Of a stretch of DNA of 64,000 nt, positions 15,598 through 23,804 are shown piece by piece. The translations under genes and the position numbers were made by a program. The notes beneath the pieces were generated by a model, which searched no databases, was not told the DNA's origin, and saw only the letters and a program-made list of their open reading frames with translations. The first letter of the stretch is position 1; the number at the start of each line of letters is the position of its first letter. This stretch comes from Kriegella sp963975415 (GTDB lineage Bacteria > Bacteroidota > Bacteroidia > Flavobacteriales > Flavobacteriaceae), in contig NZ_CAXBGN010000016.1 of the NCBI RefSeq assembly GCF_963975415.1, positions 1 to 64,000 of the forward strand, given 5' to 3'.

Positions 15598-15646
15598 ATT
15601 CCGAGGAACGGAGGAATGATCAACGGATTCCTTCGTGCCTCGGAAT
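15598..15646 (+). repeat. Palindromic intergenic repeat between trpC and trpF
   Basis: Two 20-base arms (15598-15617 and 15627-15646) are inverted copies with 18 of 20 positions matching, around a nine-base loop. Each arm begins ATTCC and ends in GGAAT. There is no T run after it. The element starts within 6 bases of the trpC stop and differs in sequence from the trpD-trpC repeat. Confidence 0.7.
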
Positions 15647-15705
15647 AATCAAAGAAAATGACACTATTTCTTAATGAAAACCAATCCTAAACATACGAGA
15701 ATTCA

Positions 15706-15743
15706 AGCTCCCTTCGCTTTGGGGAGGGCTGGGGTGGGGATTA
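15706..15743 (+). repeat. REP-like GC-rich repeat, copy B (over the trpF start)
   Basis: AGCTCCCTTCGCTTTGGGGA then GGGCTGGGGTGGGGATTA matches copy A at 13695-13732 in layout and core. CTCCC can pair with GGGAG. It overlaps the trpF reading frame and supplies the likely GTG start at 15734, just as copy A abuts the trpD ATG. Confidence 0.65.
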
Positions 15744-16366
15744 AGGTCTGCGGAATGAAATTGAATACCTCGGAAGTGGCCGCATTGCGACCCGATTACT
15801 TGGGTTTTATTTTTTATAAAAAGTCTTCCCGTTTTTTCGAAGGGGAAATGCCCTTGTTACCGCACGGAATCAAAAAAGTAGGTGTATTTGTCGATGCTAC
15901 CATTGAAGAAGTGATGGAAAAGATAACCCGTTTCGATTTACAGGCCGTTCAATTGCACGGTAGTGAAAGTGCGGAATATTGTAAAACATTGAAAGAGAAA
16001 TACGCTTCGGCTGTACCCCGAGTGCAAATCATCAAAGTATTCTCTATCAAAGACGACTTTGATTTTGACGAATTACAACCTTACGAAGCCGTTTGCGATT
16101 TTTATTTGTTTGACACCAAAGGAAAACTCCCGGGCGGCAATGGCTATGTTTTTGATTGGCAGGTGTTGCAAGACTACCCTTCGACCAAGCCCTATTTTTT
16201 AAGCGGGGGGATTGGTTTAGAAGAAGTCGACGCCATCAAAACCTTTCTACAGCAACCGGAATCAAAATACTGCCAGGTCATCGATGTAAACAGTAGGTTT
16301 GAATCGCAGCCGGGATTAAAGCAAGTGGGAAAACTAAAAGAGTTTAAAAAACAATTGGGCGTATAA
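15734..16366 (+). CDS. trpF: Phosphoribosylanthranilate isomerase
   Basis: A TIM-barrel enzyme that isomerises PRA to CdRP, about 210 residues from the GTG at 15734. Motifs are IKVCGMK (catalytic Cys), DYLGFIFYKKSSRFF, VGVFVDA, VQLHGSES and LFDTKGKLPGGNGYVFDW (catalytic Asp). An ATG at 15674 would add 20 residues (with IQAPFALGRAG) encoded by the REP-like repeat. The family normally starts right at the KVCGM strand, so I prefer GTG. After its stop the trp operon is interrupted for 7.4 kb. Confidence 0.93.
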   Translation: MGIKVCGMKLNTSEVAALRPDYLGFIFYKKSSRFFEGEMPLLPHGIKKVGVFVDATIEEVMEKITRFDLQAVQLHGSESAEYCKTLKEKYASAVPRVQIIKVFSIKDDFDFDELQPYEAVCDFYLFDTKGKLPGGNGYVFDWQVLQDYPSTKPYFLSGGIGLEEVDAIKTFLQQPESKYCQVIDVNSRFESQPGLKQVGKLKEFKKQLGV

Positions 16367-16392
16367 GGGGGTTAAGATCAATGATCATATAC

Positions 16393-16410
16393 AATTGTTG
16401 GCGGTAATAA
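16393..16410 (+). repeat. Cassette boundary half-site before the hydrolase gene
   Basis: AATTGTTGGCGGTAATAA has the same shape as the right-hand ends before the next cassettes (TTGTGCGTCATTAA, TTATGGGCAATTAA). Its ATTGTTGGCGGT part is nearly the reverse complement (10 of 12) of ACTGCCAAGAAT at 17553-17564, just after the hydrolase gene. The two ends of that cassette thus match each other, as in integron cassettes. Confidence 0.45.
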
Positions 16411-16438
16411 GAAAAACCATAGAACTAATTAAGAACAT

Positions 16439-17548
16439 ATGAAAATATTAAAGAAAATAGGAAAGTGGTTTTTGATTTTACTGGGAACAAGTGTTGCGTT
16501 TGTTTTAGTTGTATTACTAATAATTCGAATCAATAGTTCTGGAAACGAAGAACCTTTTTTAGACGAAAAGGGTAATGTTCTTCCGAATAGTATCGCTATG
16601 CACGAGGACATGACAATAAATGGAGTTCCACAAAGGATTACTATTAGAGGAAAAGACAAGAATAATCCCGTACTACTAATAGTTCACGGAGGACCAGGAG
16701 CACCAATTTTACCTGTAATTTATAGACTCACAGGAGTTGATTTGGAAGATATATTTACGGTTTGTTATTGGGAACAAAGAGGCTCTGGACTAGCCTATAA
16801 TGATAGTATACCTGATTCGTCCATTACCTTAACCCATATAGTAGATGATGGTTTGGAACTATCAAACTACTTAAAAAAGACTTTCAAAAAAGAAAAAATT
16901 TACATCGAAGGTTTATCTTGGGGAACAGCGGTAGCAGCTTATATGGTTCAAAAAAAACCTGAATTATATCACGCCTATATTGGTAGTGGTCTGATGGCTA
17001 ACCTATCACTTTCAGAAGAATTATCTTATGAATTTGCAATGTCAGAATCGCAAAAACATAATGATACCATTTCAATCAATCAATTAAAACAAATTGGAAA
17101 ACCACCTTATGTTAAAAATTCAAAAAATTCAGTAACTGAAGCCTTCGAAATAGAACGACAGATTGTAATGAAGTATGCACCGATAAAATTAGAGACCGAT
17201 TTTAATTTTATTAAAAGTATGTTTTTAGATAATGGGTTGACGTTTAAAGAAAAATTTACTGATATGATAAACAGTCCTGAATCCTACTATCCTGCATCTA
17301 AGATTTTAGAATCTACAGCTATCGATATGAATCTAATGCGTGATATTCCCGAATTGAAAGTGCCAGTTTACATATTACAAGGAGACAACGATCATTTTAC
17401 CGAAACGTCCGTAGCTAAAGCGTATTTTGATTCAATTATTGCACCATCTAAAAAATGGTTTTTATTTAAAAATGGCACGCACGGAGTACAAGTTGAATAT
17501 CCTGAAAAATATCGTTCAATATATATCAGTGAAATACTGGGGAAATAA
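16439..17548 (+). CDS. Alpha/beta hydrolase, proline iminopeptidase-like (S33), membrane-anchored
   Basis: A 369-residue protein with one N-terminal membrane helix (about residues 12-30) and an alpha/beta-hydrolase domain outside it. The oxyanion motif HGGPGAP, nucleophile elbow GLSWGT (Ser), LQGDNDHF (acid Asp) and NGTHG (His) match the S33 proline iminopeptidase group. Substrate is unknown. The gene is more AT-rich than the trp genes around it and is flanked by matching half-sites (16393-16410 and 17553-17565). This supports it being the first of three inserted single-gene cassettes and not a trp operon member. Confidence 0.82.
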   Translation: MKILKKIGKWFLILLGTSVAFVLVVLLIIRINSSGNEEPFLDEKGNVLPNSIAMHEDMTINGVPQRITIRGKDKNNPVLLIVHGGPGAPILPVIYRLTGVDLEDIFTVCYWEQRGSGLAYNDSIPDSSITLTHIVDDGLELSNYLKKTFKKEKIYIEGLSWGTAVAAYMVQKKPELYHAYIGSGLMANLSLSEELSYEFAMSESQKHNDTISINQLKQIGKPPYVKNSKNSVTEAFEIERQIVMKYAPIKLETDFNFIKSMFLDNGLTFKEKFTDMINSPESYYPASKILESTAIDMNLMRDIPELKVPVYILQGDNDHFTETSVAKAYFDSIIAPSKKWFLFKNGTHGVQVEYPEKYRSIYISEILGK

Positions 17549-17760
17549 TACTACTGCCAAGAATGTATATAAAACATATCTAATATTGGCTTTGCGAAAG
17601 GTATGTGTGTATTTGCGAAGACCGCCAAATTTTTAGATTTGGCTTTTAATAAAAAAAAAGAAATATTTAAAAATTCGGCTCGTGTATAATTCGCAACGAA
17701 AGCGTCCTTTTACACGCTACGTTTCATACAAGAGACCATTGTGCGTCATTAAAAAATATT
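17549..17760 (+). repeat. Structured intercassette element 1
   Basis: This 212-base spacer starts with ACTGCCAAGAATGTATA, contains a perfect hairpin GCCAAAT-TTTTAG-ATTTGGC, and has inner inverted copies TTGCGAA and TTCGCAA. It ends with GAGACCATTGTGCGTCATTAA (17732-17752). The right end is identical to that of element 2. The left end resembles element 2's start in layout (…AAGAATGTATATAAAAC versus …AACAACGTATAAAAC). I see no promoter or gene in it. Confidence 0.5.
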
Positions 17761-18487
17761 ATGAAGAAAAAATTAAGATTATATTTCCTTGAATTAATTG
17801 GCCCTTTTATATTGATTGTTTTATTGGGTATTCTATTATCCATAGTAATATATTTCTTTGTTAATATTTTTATTGACTATGATGTTTTTAGTGAACCAAT
17901 TAATGACAAGCGTCTGGATAGTACATTAAAAATTATGGGAACTGCAATATCTTTGACAGGTTTCATATCAATTATTGTTGCAATCATTTACTCAAAAAAA
18001 AGTATTCAAAGAGATATTCAAAAAAAAACTATTGAACTTTTTCGAGAATTTAATGGTGAACGATTTAAAAAAATAAGAAGTGAAGCTTGGATTGTAAAAG
18101 AGAAGTGGGAAAATAAAAAAAAATATAAAGAAAAACTGATTGAGTACAATTTTGCTAAATCAGGAAAAAAAGAGGATAAAGAATTAGCAGATGATACAAA
18201 GGTCGTTTATCAACTATTAGAATTTTATCTTGTTATAAGCACTTTTGAAAAAAAATAAAGAAATTTTACAAAGTTTGAGGTATTTTTATTATGGTTGGTG
18301 GAGAAAATTTCTATATGAAATAGCACATGAAATTGAAAGTAACAGAAATATTAACGAAATAATCATTAATGCCAAAAGCGATTACTTAGAGAATATATCT
18401 TATACTAAAAACCTTGAAAGATTAGACAAGATTTGTGGACTTGAAGATATTCCCAAGAATATAGAAATTCATCATAATGCTGGATAA
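17761..18487 (+). pseudogene. Membrane protein gene with a frameshift in an A8 run
   Basis: Two frames join into one sensible protein of about 240 residues. The first (17761-18258) has two membrane helices (about residues 10-35 and 57-78) and a charged cytoplasmic helix, and stops at TAA right after a run of eight A. The +1 frame continues without a break (NKEILQSLRYFYYGWWRKFLYEIAHEIE) to 18487. One A less would restore LLEFYLVISTFEKNKEIL. The pattern of two helices, a long helix and a Trp-rich end resembles DUF4760-like proteins; that is a guess. Whether this is decay, a sequencing error or slippage on A8 is unknown. It is the second AT-rich cassette. Confidence 0.6.
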
Positions 18488-18655
18488 AACGAACGCACAA
18501 CAACGTATAAAACTAATCTCTTGGTATTCGCCTACTTCTGAACCCCGAAACCTCGAGGCTCACGGATTTTCAGTTAGGTGTGTACTTGCAAAGCTAAGTG
18601 CTAACCCACACAACTATTCATAGCCGAGACCATTGTGCGTCATTAAAGAAAAACC
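18488..18655 (+). repeat. Structured intercassette element 2
   Basis: It begins ACGAACGCACAACAACG right at the stop codon, contains ACTTCTGAACCCCGAA, CGGATTTTCAGTTAGG and TGTGTACTTGCAAA, and ends CCATTGTGCGTCATTAA (18630-18646). The ends are inverted copies (ACGCACAA/TTGTGCGT). By eye it aligns with element 3 over most of its length with roughly three-quarters identity. No promoter or gene is seen in it. Confidence 0.6.
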
Positions 18656-19450
18656 TTGGGAAAGAAGAAAATAATAAAGATAGACACATTTAACCCTTAT
18701 GAAAATAGGTTTCCAAATAGAAAACTAATTACAAGGGATACTTTACTGCTTGTTAAGCACTTACGTACTGAAGGTTACGAAGTTGCCATTGAACCTGACA
18801 ATGGACTTCCAGTACAATATCTGTATAAAAAAGGAATTGCGGAATTTTTTGCTGACCCAATTATTATAACCTTGATTAATATTCCAATAACAATATTAAC
18901 CAACATTATTTCGAATCAAATTCAAAAACTTTTAGACAAAAAAGAAAAAGTATCTAAAGAAAATATCAATATTAAAATTGATAACTCAACTCGAACTTAT
19001 AACTATTTGGGAGAACCTCAAGATACCAATAATCATAAACTGATTAACAAAAGAAGAAAAGAATTAAAAGATGGATTTGATAAATGTTTTGAAATAAAAT
19101 CACCTTATGAAGATTTACCTACACCAGTCTTTTTAGAACATAAGCCAAAAATTGTTGGTTGGTGTTGGCTTTGGAGTGATGATGAAGGACTAAAATCAAA
19201 AATGATAATAAATGATAAAGTAGTTAAAAGAAGAATTTCTCAAAATCGACTGAATGGACTAAGTGTTACTGGAATTGCGACAAAAACTGAATGTTCAATT
19301 TGTAAGTCTGACTTTGTTGAATGCAAGCATATTCCGGCAAAAAAATATAAAGGAAAAAAATGTTTTAATACGATAATGGAAACTGACTATGTTGAAACAA
19401 GTATTGTAAAAGAACCAATAAATTCTCAATGTTTAATTAACCATAAATAA
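18656..19450 (+). CDS. Hypothetical protein with Cys-rich metal-binding motif (cassette gene)
   Basis: A 264-residue protein that I do not recognise. It starts at TTG 18656, because a stop lies four codons upstream and no ATG is near. Residues about 60-85 are hydrophobic (ADPIIITLINIPITILTNII) and could sit in the membrane. The C-terminal third carries CSICKSDFVECKHIPAKKY followed by GKKC, a Cys-x2-Cys/Cys-x-His/Cys pattern suggesting a zinc site; similar CSICxxDFxxCxH motifs occur in phage-related proteins. It is AT-rich and lies between two copies of the same repeat, the third cassette inside the trp operon. Confidence 0.6.
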   Translation: MGKKKIIKIDTFNPYENRFPNRKLITRDTLLLVKHLRTEGYEVAIEPDNGLPVQYLYKKGIAEFFADPIIITLINIPITILTNIISNQIQKLLDKKEKVSKENINIKIDNSTRTYNYLGEPQDTNNHKLINKRRKELKDGFDKCFEIKSPYEDLPTPVFLEHKPKIVGWCWLWSDDEGLKSKMIINDKVVKRRISQNRLNGLSVTGIATKTECSICKSDFVECKHIPAKKYKGKKCFNTIMETDYVETSIVKEPINSQCLINHK

Positions 19451-19612
19451 CGAACGCACAACAATGGCCATAAGCAATTGCTTGTTCTCACTAACTTCTG
19501 AACCCCGAAGCCTCGGGGCTCGCGGATTTTCAGTTTGGTGTGTACTTGCAAACTTAAATGCTAAACCACGCAACTAACCATACACAAAAGCATTATGGGC
19601 AATTAAGAAAAT
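19451..19612 (+). repeat. Structured intercassette element 3
   Basis: It opens CGAACGCACAACAATGG at the stop codon of the preceding gene. It contains the palindrome AAGCAATTGCTT, a perfect stem CCCCGA-AGCC-TCGGGG and the shared block CGGATTTTCAGTTTGGTG. It ends GCATTATGGGCAATTAA (19590-19606). The left end matches element 2, but the right end is of a different subtype, so the two ends do not pair. This is expected if the right end belongs to a unit that was joined later. Confidence 0.6.
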
Positions 19613-19647
19613 ATGGAAAGTGATAAAATAAAATTAGCAACTATAAA

Positions 19648-22038
19648 ATGACAAAAAGGCTACATCAAAACATACTGCTACTATTCGTACTGACCCTATT
19701 TTCTTGTAACCATACGGAACCCGAAAAATCGCTAAACCCTTCGCTGATGTTATGGTATGCGAAACCCGCAGCGAACTGGACAGAGGCACTTCCCCTCGGT
19801 AACGGCCGTATGGGCGCCATGGTGTATGGAGGCGTAGATAAAGAGGTCATTCAATTTAATGAAGAATCCCTTTGGACCGGCCAACCCCATGACTACACCC
19901 ATGAAGGAGCTTCTGAAGTTTTGAATGAACTCCGCCAGCTTCTCTGGGATGGCAAACAAATAGAAGCCCAAGACCTAGCGAATGATCGTTTTATGTCACA
20001 ACCTTTCGGACAATTCTGTTACCAGCCTTTCGGGAATATATTGCTCGATTTCCCCGACCACAAAGCGGTTGACAATTACAAAAGGCAACTCGATCTCGAA
20101 GATGCCCTATCATCGGTAGTTTATGAAATGAACGGCGTAAAATTTAAAAGGGAAGTTTTTGCATCAGAACCAGACCAAGCCCTTATTACCCATATTGAGA
20201 GTTCAAAAAAGGGTGCATTGACTTTTAACATCGGGCTAGATTCTCCACATTCGGAATATGAGGTTTCCGTTGAGGGCGATGAAGTTGTTCTAAAGGGGAA
20301 AGCCAATGATTATCCCAAAGCACTGGATTTTCAAAACAAACCCTATCCCGAAAGCAAACTAACCTTTGAAGCACGCTTAAAAGTGGTCAATGATGGGGGT
20401 GAACTGGTAAAGGAAGGCAGTGTCATCAAAGTCATTGACGCCACCAGTGCAACCCTGTACCTTGTAGCGGCAACGAGTTTTGTCGACTATCAAGACATCA
20501 GTGGCAATCCCACGGAACTATGTATAAAATACCTCGACAACCTAAACGGCAAATCGTATCAATCAATTAAGGAGAAACACCTCGCAGATTTTCGGGAACT
20601 CTTCAATCGGGTAGCAATAGATTTAGGAAAATCGGAGCTTTCAAATCGGCCGACCGACGAAAGGTTGATTTCGTTTCAACAAGATGAAGACCCAAATTTA
20701 GTATCCCTACTTTATCAGTATGGGCGGTATTTATTGATTACGTCATCAAGAACTGGTACACAGCCCGCCAATTTACAAGGTATCTGGAACGATAAATTAG
20801 CGCCGCCTTGGGACAGCAAATACACTATCAATATCAATACTGAAATGAATTACTGGTTGGCTGAAATGACCAATCTTTCAGAACTATCCGAGCCATTGCG
20901 CCAGATGGTAGAAGATCTGTCGGTTACCGGAAAAAATATAGCCCAAGAACATTACAATCTCGATGGTTGGGTCGCGCATCATAATACCGATATCTGGCGC
21001 GGTGCCGCACCGATAAACAACGCCAATCACGGAATTTGGCCCACTGGTGGAGCATGGCTAAGCCAGCATCTCTGGTGGCATTATCAATACACCAATGACA
21101 CCGCATATTTAAAAAATAAGGCGTACCCCATTTTAAAAGAGGCATCACGGTTTTTTGTCGGATATCTGGTTCCCGACCCGAACAATTCGGAATGGCTGGT
21201 AAGCGGACCAACGAATAGCCCCGAGATCGGAGGGCTGGCCATGGCAACAACTATGGATCATCAAATTATCAGAAACCTTTTTGCCAATACCATAGAAGCT
21301 GCTGAAATTCTCGATGTAGATGCCGATTTTATAAAAATAGTGAAAGAGAAACGCGCTAAAATAGCACCGAATTTAATTGGTAAACACGGGCAATTGCAAG
21401 AGTGGCTCATTGACCAAGATGACCCTGAAAACAAGCATCGACACGTCTCCCATTTGTGGGGGCTGCATCCGGGCAATGAAATTCACCCTTCAACAACACC
21501 AGAACTGGCAGAAGCAACAAAGGTTACCCTATCACACCGTGGAGATGGTGGCACGGGCTGGTCAAGGGCATGGAAAATAAATTTTTGGGCACGACTATTA
21601 GATGGTGATCATTCCTTTTTATTACTTCGCAATTTAATGGTGCCCTCAATCGAACAAGGTGTTGAAATGAAAGATAAAGGCGGGCTTTATCTTAACTTGT
21701 TCGATTCGCATCCGCCTTTTCAAATCGACGGGAATTTTGGCGCCACTTCGGGAGTTACCGAAATGCTGTTGCAATCGCATTTAAGGGATAAAAATGGCGA
21801 CTCTTTTCAGGATATTCTTCCTGCACTGCCCTCAGCACTTTCTTCAGGAAAGATTTCCGGAATAAAAGGAAGGGGGGCTTTTGAACTCTCCATCGAATGG
21901 AAGGATGGAACATTAGTCGCCGTGGAGGTTAAATCCCTAACAGGAAACAAGCTAAATTTACGATATAAAGGGAAATCGATTTCACAAGAAACAACCGAAG
22001 GAGAGACATTTACTTTTGTCCCTGCTGATTTTAAATAG
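19648..22038 (+). CDS. GH95 family alpha-L-fucosidase (or alpha-L-galactosidase), lipoprotein
   Basis: A 796-residue enzyme with a lipoprotein signal peptide (lipobox LFSC, Cys20). An N-terminal beta-sandwich starts at LMLWYAKPAANWTEALPLGNGRMGAM, the classic GH95 opening, and is followed by an (alpha/alpha)6 barrel. Compared with the Bifidobacterium enzyme AfcA, the catalytic Asn pair is Asn395/Asn397 (NINTEMNYW), the acid is Glu526 (TNSPE) and the helper Asp is Asp694 (QIDGNFG). Family members release terminal fucose by inversion. It is 5 bases ahead of a sulfatase gene, so the pair probably attacks sulfated fucose-containing algal glycans. No SusC/D pair is present nearby. Confidence 0.92.
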   Translation: MTKRLHQNILLLFVLTLFSCNHTEPEKSLNPSLMLWYAKPAANWTEALPLGNGRMGAMVYGGVDKEVIQFNEESLWTGQPHDYTHEGASEVLNELRQLLWDGKQIEAQDLANDRFMSQPFGQFCYQPFGNILLDFPDHKAVDNYKRQLDLEDALSSVVYEMNGVKFKREVFASEPDQALITHIESSKKGALTFNIGLDSPHSEYEVSVEGDEVVLKGKANDYPKALDFQNKPYPESKLTFEARLKVVNDGGELVKEGSVIKVIDATSATLYLVAATSFVDYQDISGNPTELCIKYLDNLNGKSYQSIKEKHLADFRELFNRVAIDLGKSELSNRPTDERLISFQQDEDPNLVSLLYQYGRYLLITSSRTGTQPANLQGIWNDKLAPPWDSKYTININTEMNYWLAEMTNLSELSEPLRQMVEDLSVTGKNIAQEHYNLDGWVAHHNTDIWRGAAPINNANHGIWPTGGAWLSQHLWWHYQYTNDTAYLKNKAYPILKEASRFFVGYLVPDPNNSEWLVSGPTNSPEIGGLAMATTMDHQIIRNLFANTIEAAEILDVDADFIKIVKEKRAKIAPNLIGKHGQLQEWLIDQDDPENKHRHVSHLWGLHPGNEIHPSTTPELAEATKVTLSHRGDGGTGWSRAWKINFWARLLDGDHSFLLLRNLMVPSIEQGVEMKDKGGLYLNLFDSHPPFQIDGNFGATSGVTEMLLQSHLRDKNGDSFQDILPALPSALSSGKISGIKGRGAFELSIEWKDGTLVAVEVKSLTGNKLNLRYKGKSISQETTEGETFTFVPADFK

Positions 22039-22043
22039 ATAAA

Positions 22044-23744
22044 ATGACAAGATCCAAATTACTAATTGTAAGCCTTCTAAGTTTGATCAATTTGGCAAGT
22101 TGCGAAACCGACAAACCCAAAAACACCAGACCGAACATCATTCTTATCATGTCAGACGATATGGGCTATTCCGATATCGGCTCCTATGGCGGGGTGATAA
22201 ATACACCTGTTCTTGACGGACTCGCAGCGAATGGTTTGCGGTTTACCCAATTCTATAACACAGCGCGTTGTTGCCCTACCAGGGCATCACTTTTAACGCG
22301 GCTTTATCAACATCAGGCAGGTATAGGCCATATGATGAGCGACCGGGGCAGCGATGCCTACCGTGGTGATTTGAGCAAAAATGCGGTGACCATCGCCGAA
22401 GTTTTAAAACAGGCAGGTTACGCTACCTATATGTCAGGCAAATGGCATGTTACTCCTTATAAGGCATCAGAAGAAAATCCGTCCAAAGACAATTGGCCTT
22501 TACAAAGAGGATTCGATAAATTTTTTGGTACCATTCACGGCGCCGGAAGTTTTTTCGACCCCAATTCATTGACCCGTGGCAACGAGTTTATCGCTCCATC
22601 AAAAGATTTTTATTATACGGATGCCATTTCCGACAATGCCGTTAAATTTATAGAAGAACACGATACCGAAAAACCATTTTTTATGTACCTGCCCTATACG
22701 GCGGCCCATTGGCCCATGCATGCCAAACCTGAGGATATCGCAAAATACAAAGGCAAATTCGACGAGGGTTGGGATGCGCTGCGGCAAACCAAATACGAAC
22801 AAATGCTTAAAATGGGCCTGATCAAACCCGAATGGAAGTTATCGGAAAAAGACGGTATTCCCGATTGGGAGCATGCAGAACGAAAAAGTTGGTACAGTTC
22901 GCTTATGGAAGTGTATGCGGCCATGGTCGATTGTATGGACCAAGGTATTGGCAGCGTAATGAATTCACTGGAAAAGAAAGGGATAAAAGAGAATACCTTG
23001 GTTTTCTTTTTACAGGATAATGGCGGGTGTGCCGAAGAATATGGTTTTGTCGATTCCATTGCCCCCCATTACCGTGATATCGATCCCGATGAGAAAAAAC
23101 CTATGAAAGAAGGTGAATTTCAAACCGATATGGTTCCAAGGTATACCCGTGACGGAAGACCTGTACTAGTCGGAAAAGGCTTGGAACCTGGAGGCGACGA
23201 CACCTATTTAGGCTATGGTAAACCGTGGGCAAATGCCAGCAATACACCGTTTAGAACCTATAAACATTGGGTACATGAAGGGGGAATAGCCACACCGTTG
23301 ATCGTACACTGGCCTTCGGGAATTGCGGCAAAAAACGAATTCCGGCACCAACCTGGGCATTTGATAGACATTATGGCCACATGTATCGATGTTGCCGGTG
23401 GAGAATATCCAGATACGTTCAGCGGCAATACCATCACCCCCTTGGAAGGAATTAGTCTCACGCCCGCATTCAAGAATCAAGATTTAGCGGACAGGGCCAT
23501 TTTCTGGGAACATGAAGGCAATAAGGCGGTTCGGCTTGGGAAATTCAAATTGGTCTCGAAATGGAAAAAAGATTCGGAATACAACTGGGAATTGTACGAC
23601 CTTGAATCTGACAGAAGTGAATTGAACGACCTCATCGAGCAAATGCCAGAAAAAGCAACGGAGTTGGAAACCCTATGGAAAGGTTGGGCCCAAAAGGTAG
23701 GTGCTTTAACGTGGGATGACAAACAGCCTATTGTAAGGAATTAA
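22044..23744 (+). CDS. S1 family sulfatase, lipoprotein
   Basis: A 566-residue sulfatase with a lipoprotein signal (lipobox LASC). The metal-binding Asp pair is in NIILIMSDDMGYSDIGSYGG. The formylglycine precursor is Cys76 in the Cys-x-Pro-x-Arg motif CCPTR, followed by ASLLT, and the second signature GKWH is in ATYMSGKWHV. The C-terminal subdomain has YDLESDRSELNDL. Activity needs a formylglycine-generating enzyme encoded elsewhere. It is probably cotranscribed with the GH95 gene and helps remove sulfate from fucosylated glycans. The true substrate cannot be read from sequence. Confidence 0.93.
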   Translation: MTRSKLLIVSLLSLINLASCETDKPKNTRPNIILIMSDDMGYSDIGSYGGVINTPVLDGLAANGLRFTQFYNTARCCPTRASLLTRLYQHQAGIGHMMSDRGSDAYRGDLSKNAVTIAEVLKQAGYATYMSGKWHVTPYKASEENPSKDNWPLQRGFDKFFGTIHGAGSFFDPNSLTRGNEFIAPSKDFYYTDAISDNAVKFIEEHDTEKPFFMYLPYTAAHWPMHAKPEDIAKYKGKFDEGWDALRQTKYEQMLKMGLIKPEWKLSEKDGIPDWEHAERKSWYSSLMEVYAAMVDCMDQGIGSVMNSLEKKGIKENTLVFFLQDNGGCAEEYGFVDSIAPHYRDIDPDEKKPMKEGEFQTDMVPRYTRDGRPVLVGKGLEPGGDDTYLGYGKPWANASNTPFRTYKHWVHEGGIATPLIVHWPSGIAAKNEFRHQPGHLIDIMATCIDVAGGEYPDTFSGNTITPLEGISLTPAFKNQDLADRAIFWEHEGNKAVRLGKFKLVSKWKKDSEYNWELYDLESDRSELNDLIEQMPEKATELETLWKGWAQKVGALTWDDKQPIVRN

Positions 23745-23804
23745 GAGAAAACAGAAAGATTAAACAGAACAGATTTCCGTTTTCATGGAAATAAAAATGA
23801 TAAA

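Noticed and set aside
16393..19612. Classical class 1-type integron
   Set aside because: No integrase gene, no attI, and the boundary cores deviate from RYYYAAC/GTTRRRY. Only the general cassette logic is kept as a finding.
19648..23744. Complete polysaccharide utilisation locus
   Set aside because: Only a GH95 enzyme and a sulfatase are present; no SusC/SusD-like pair or associated regulator is nearby.
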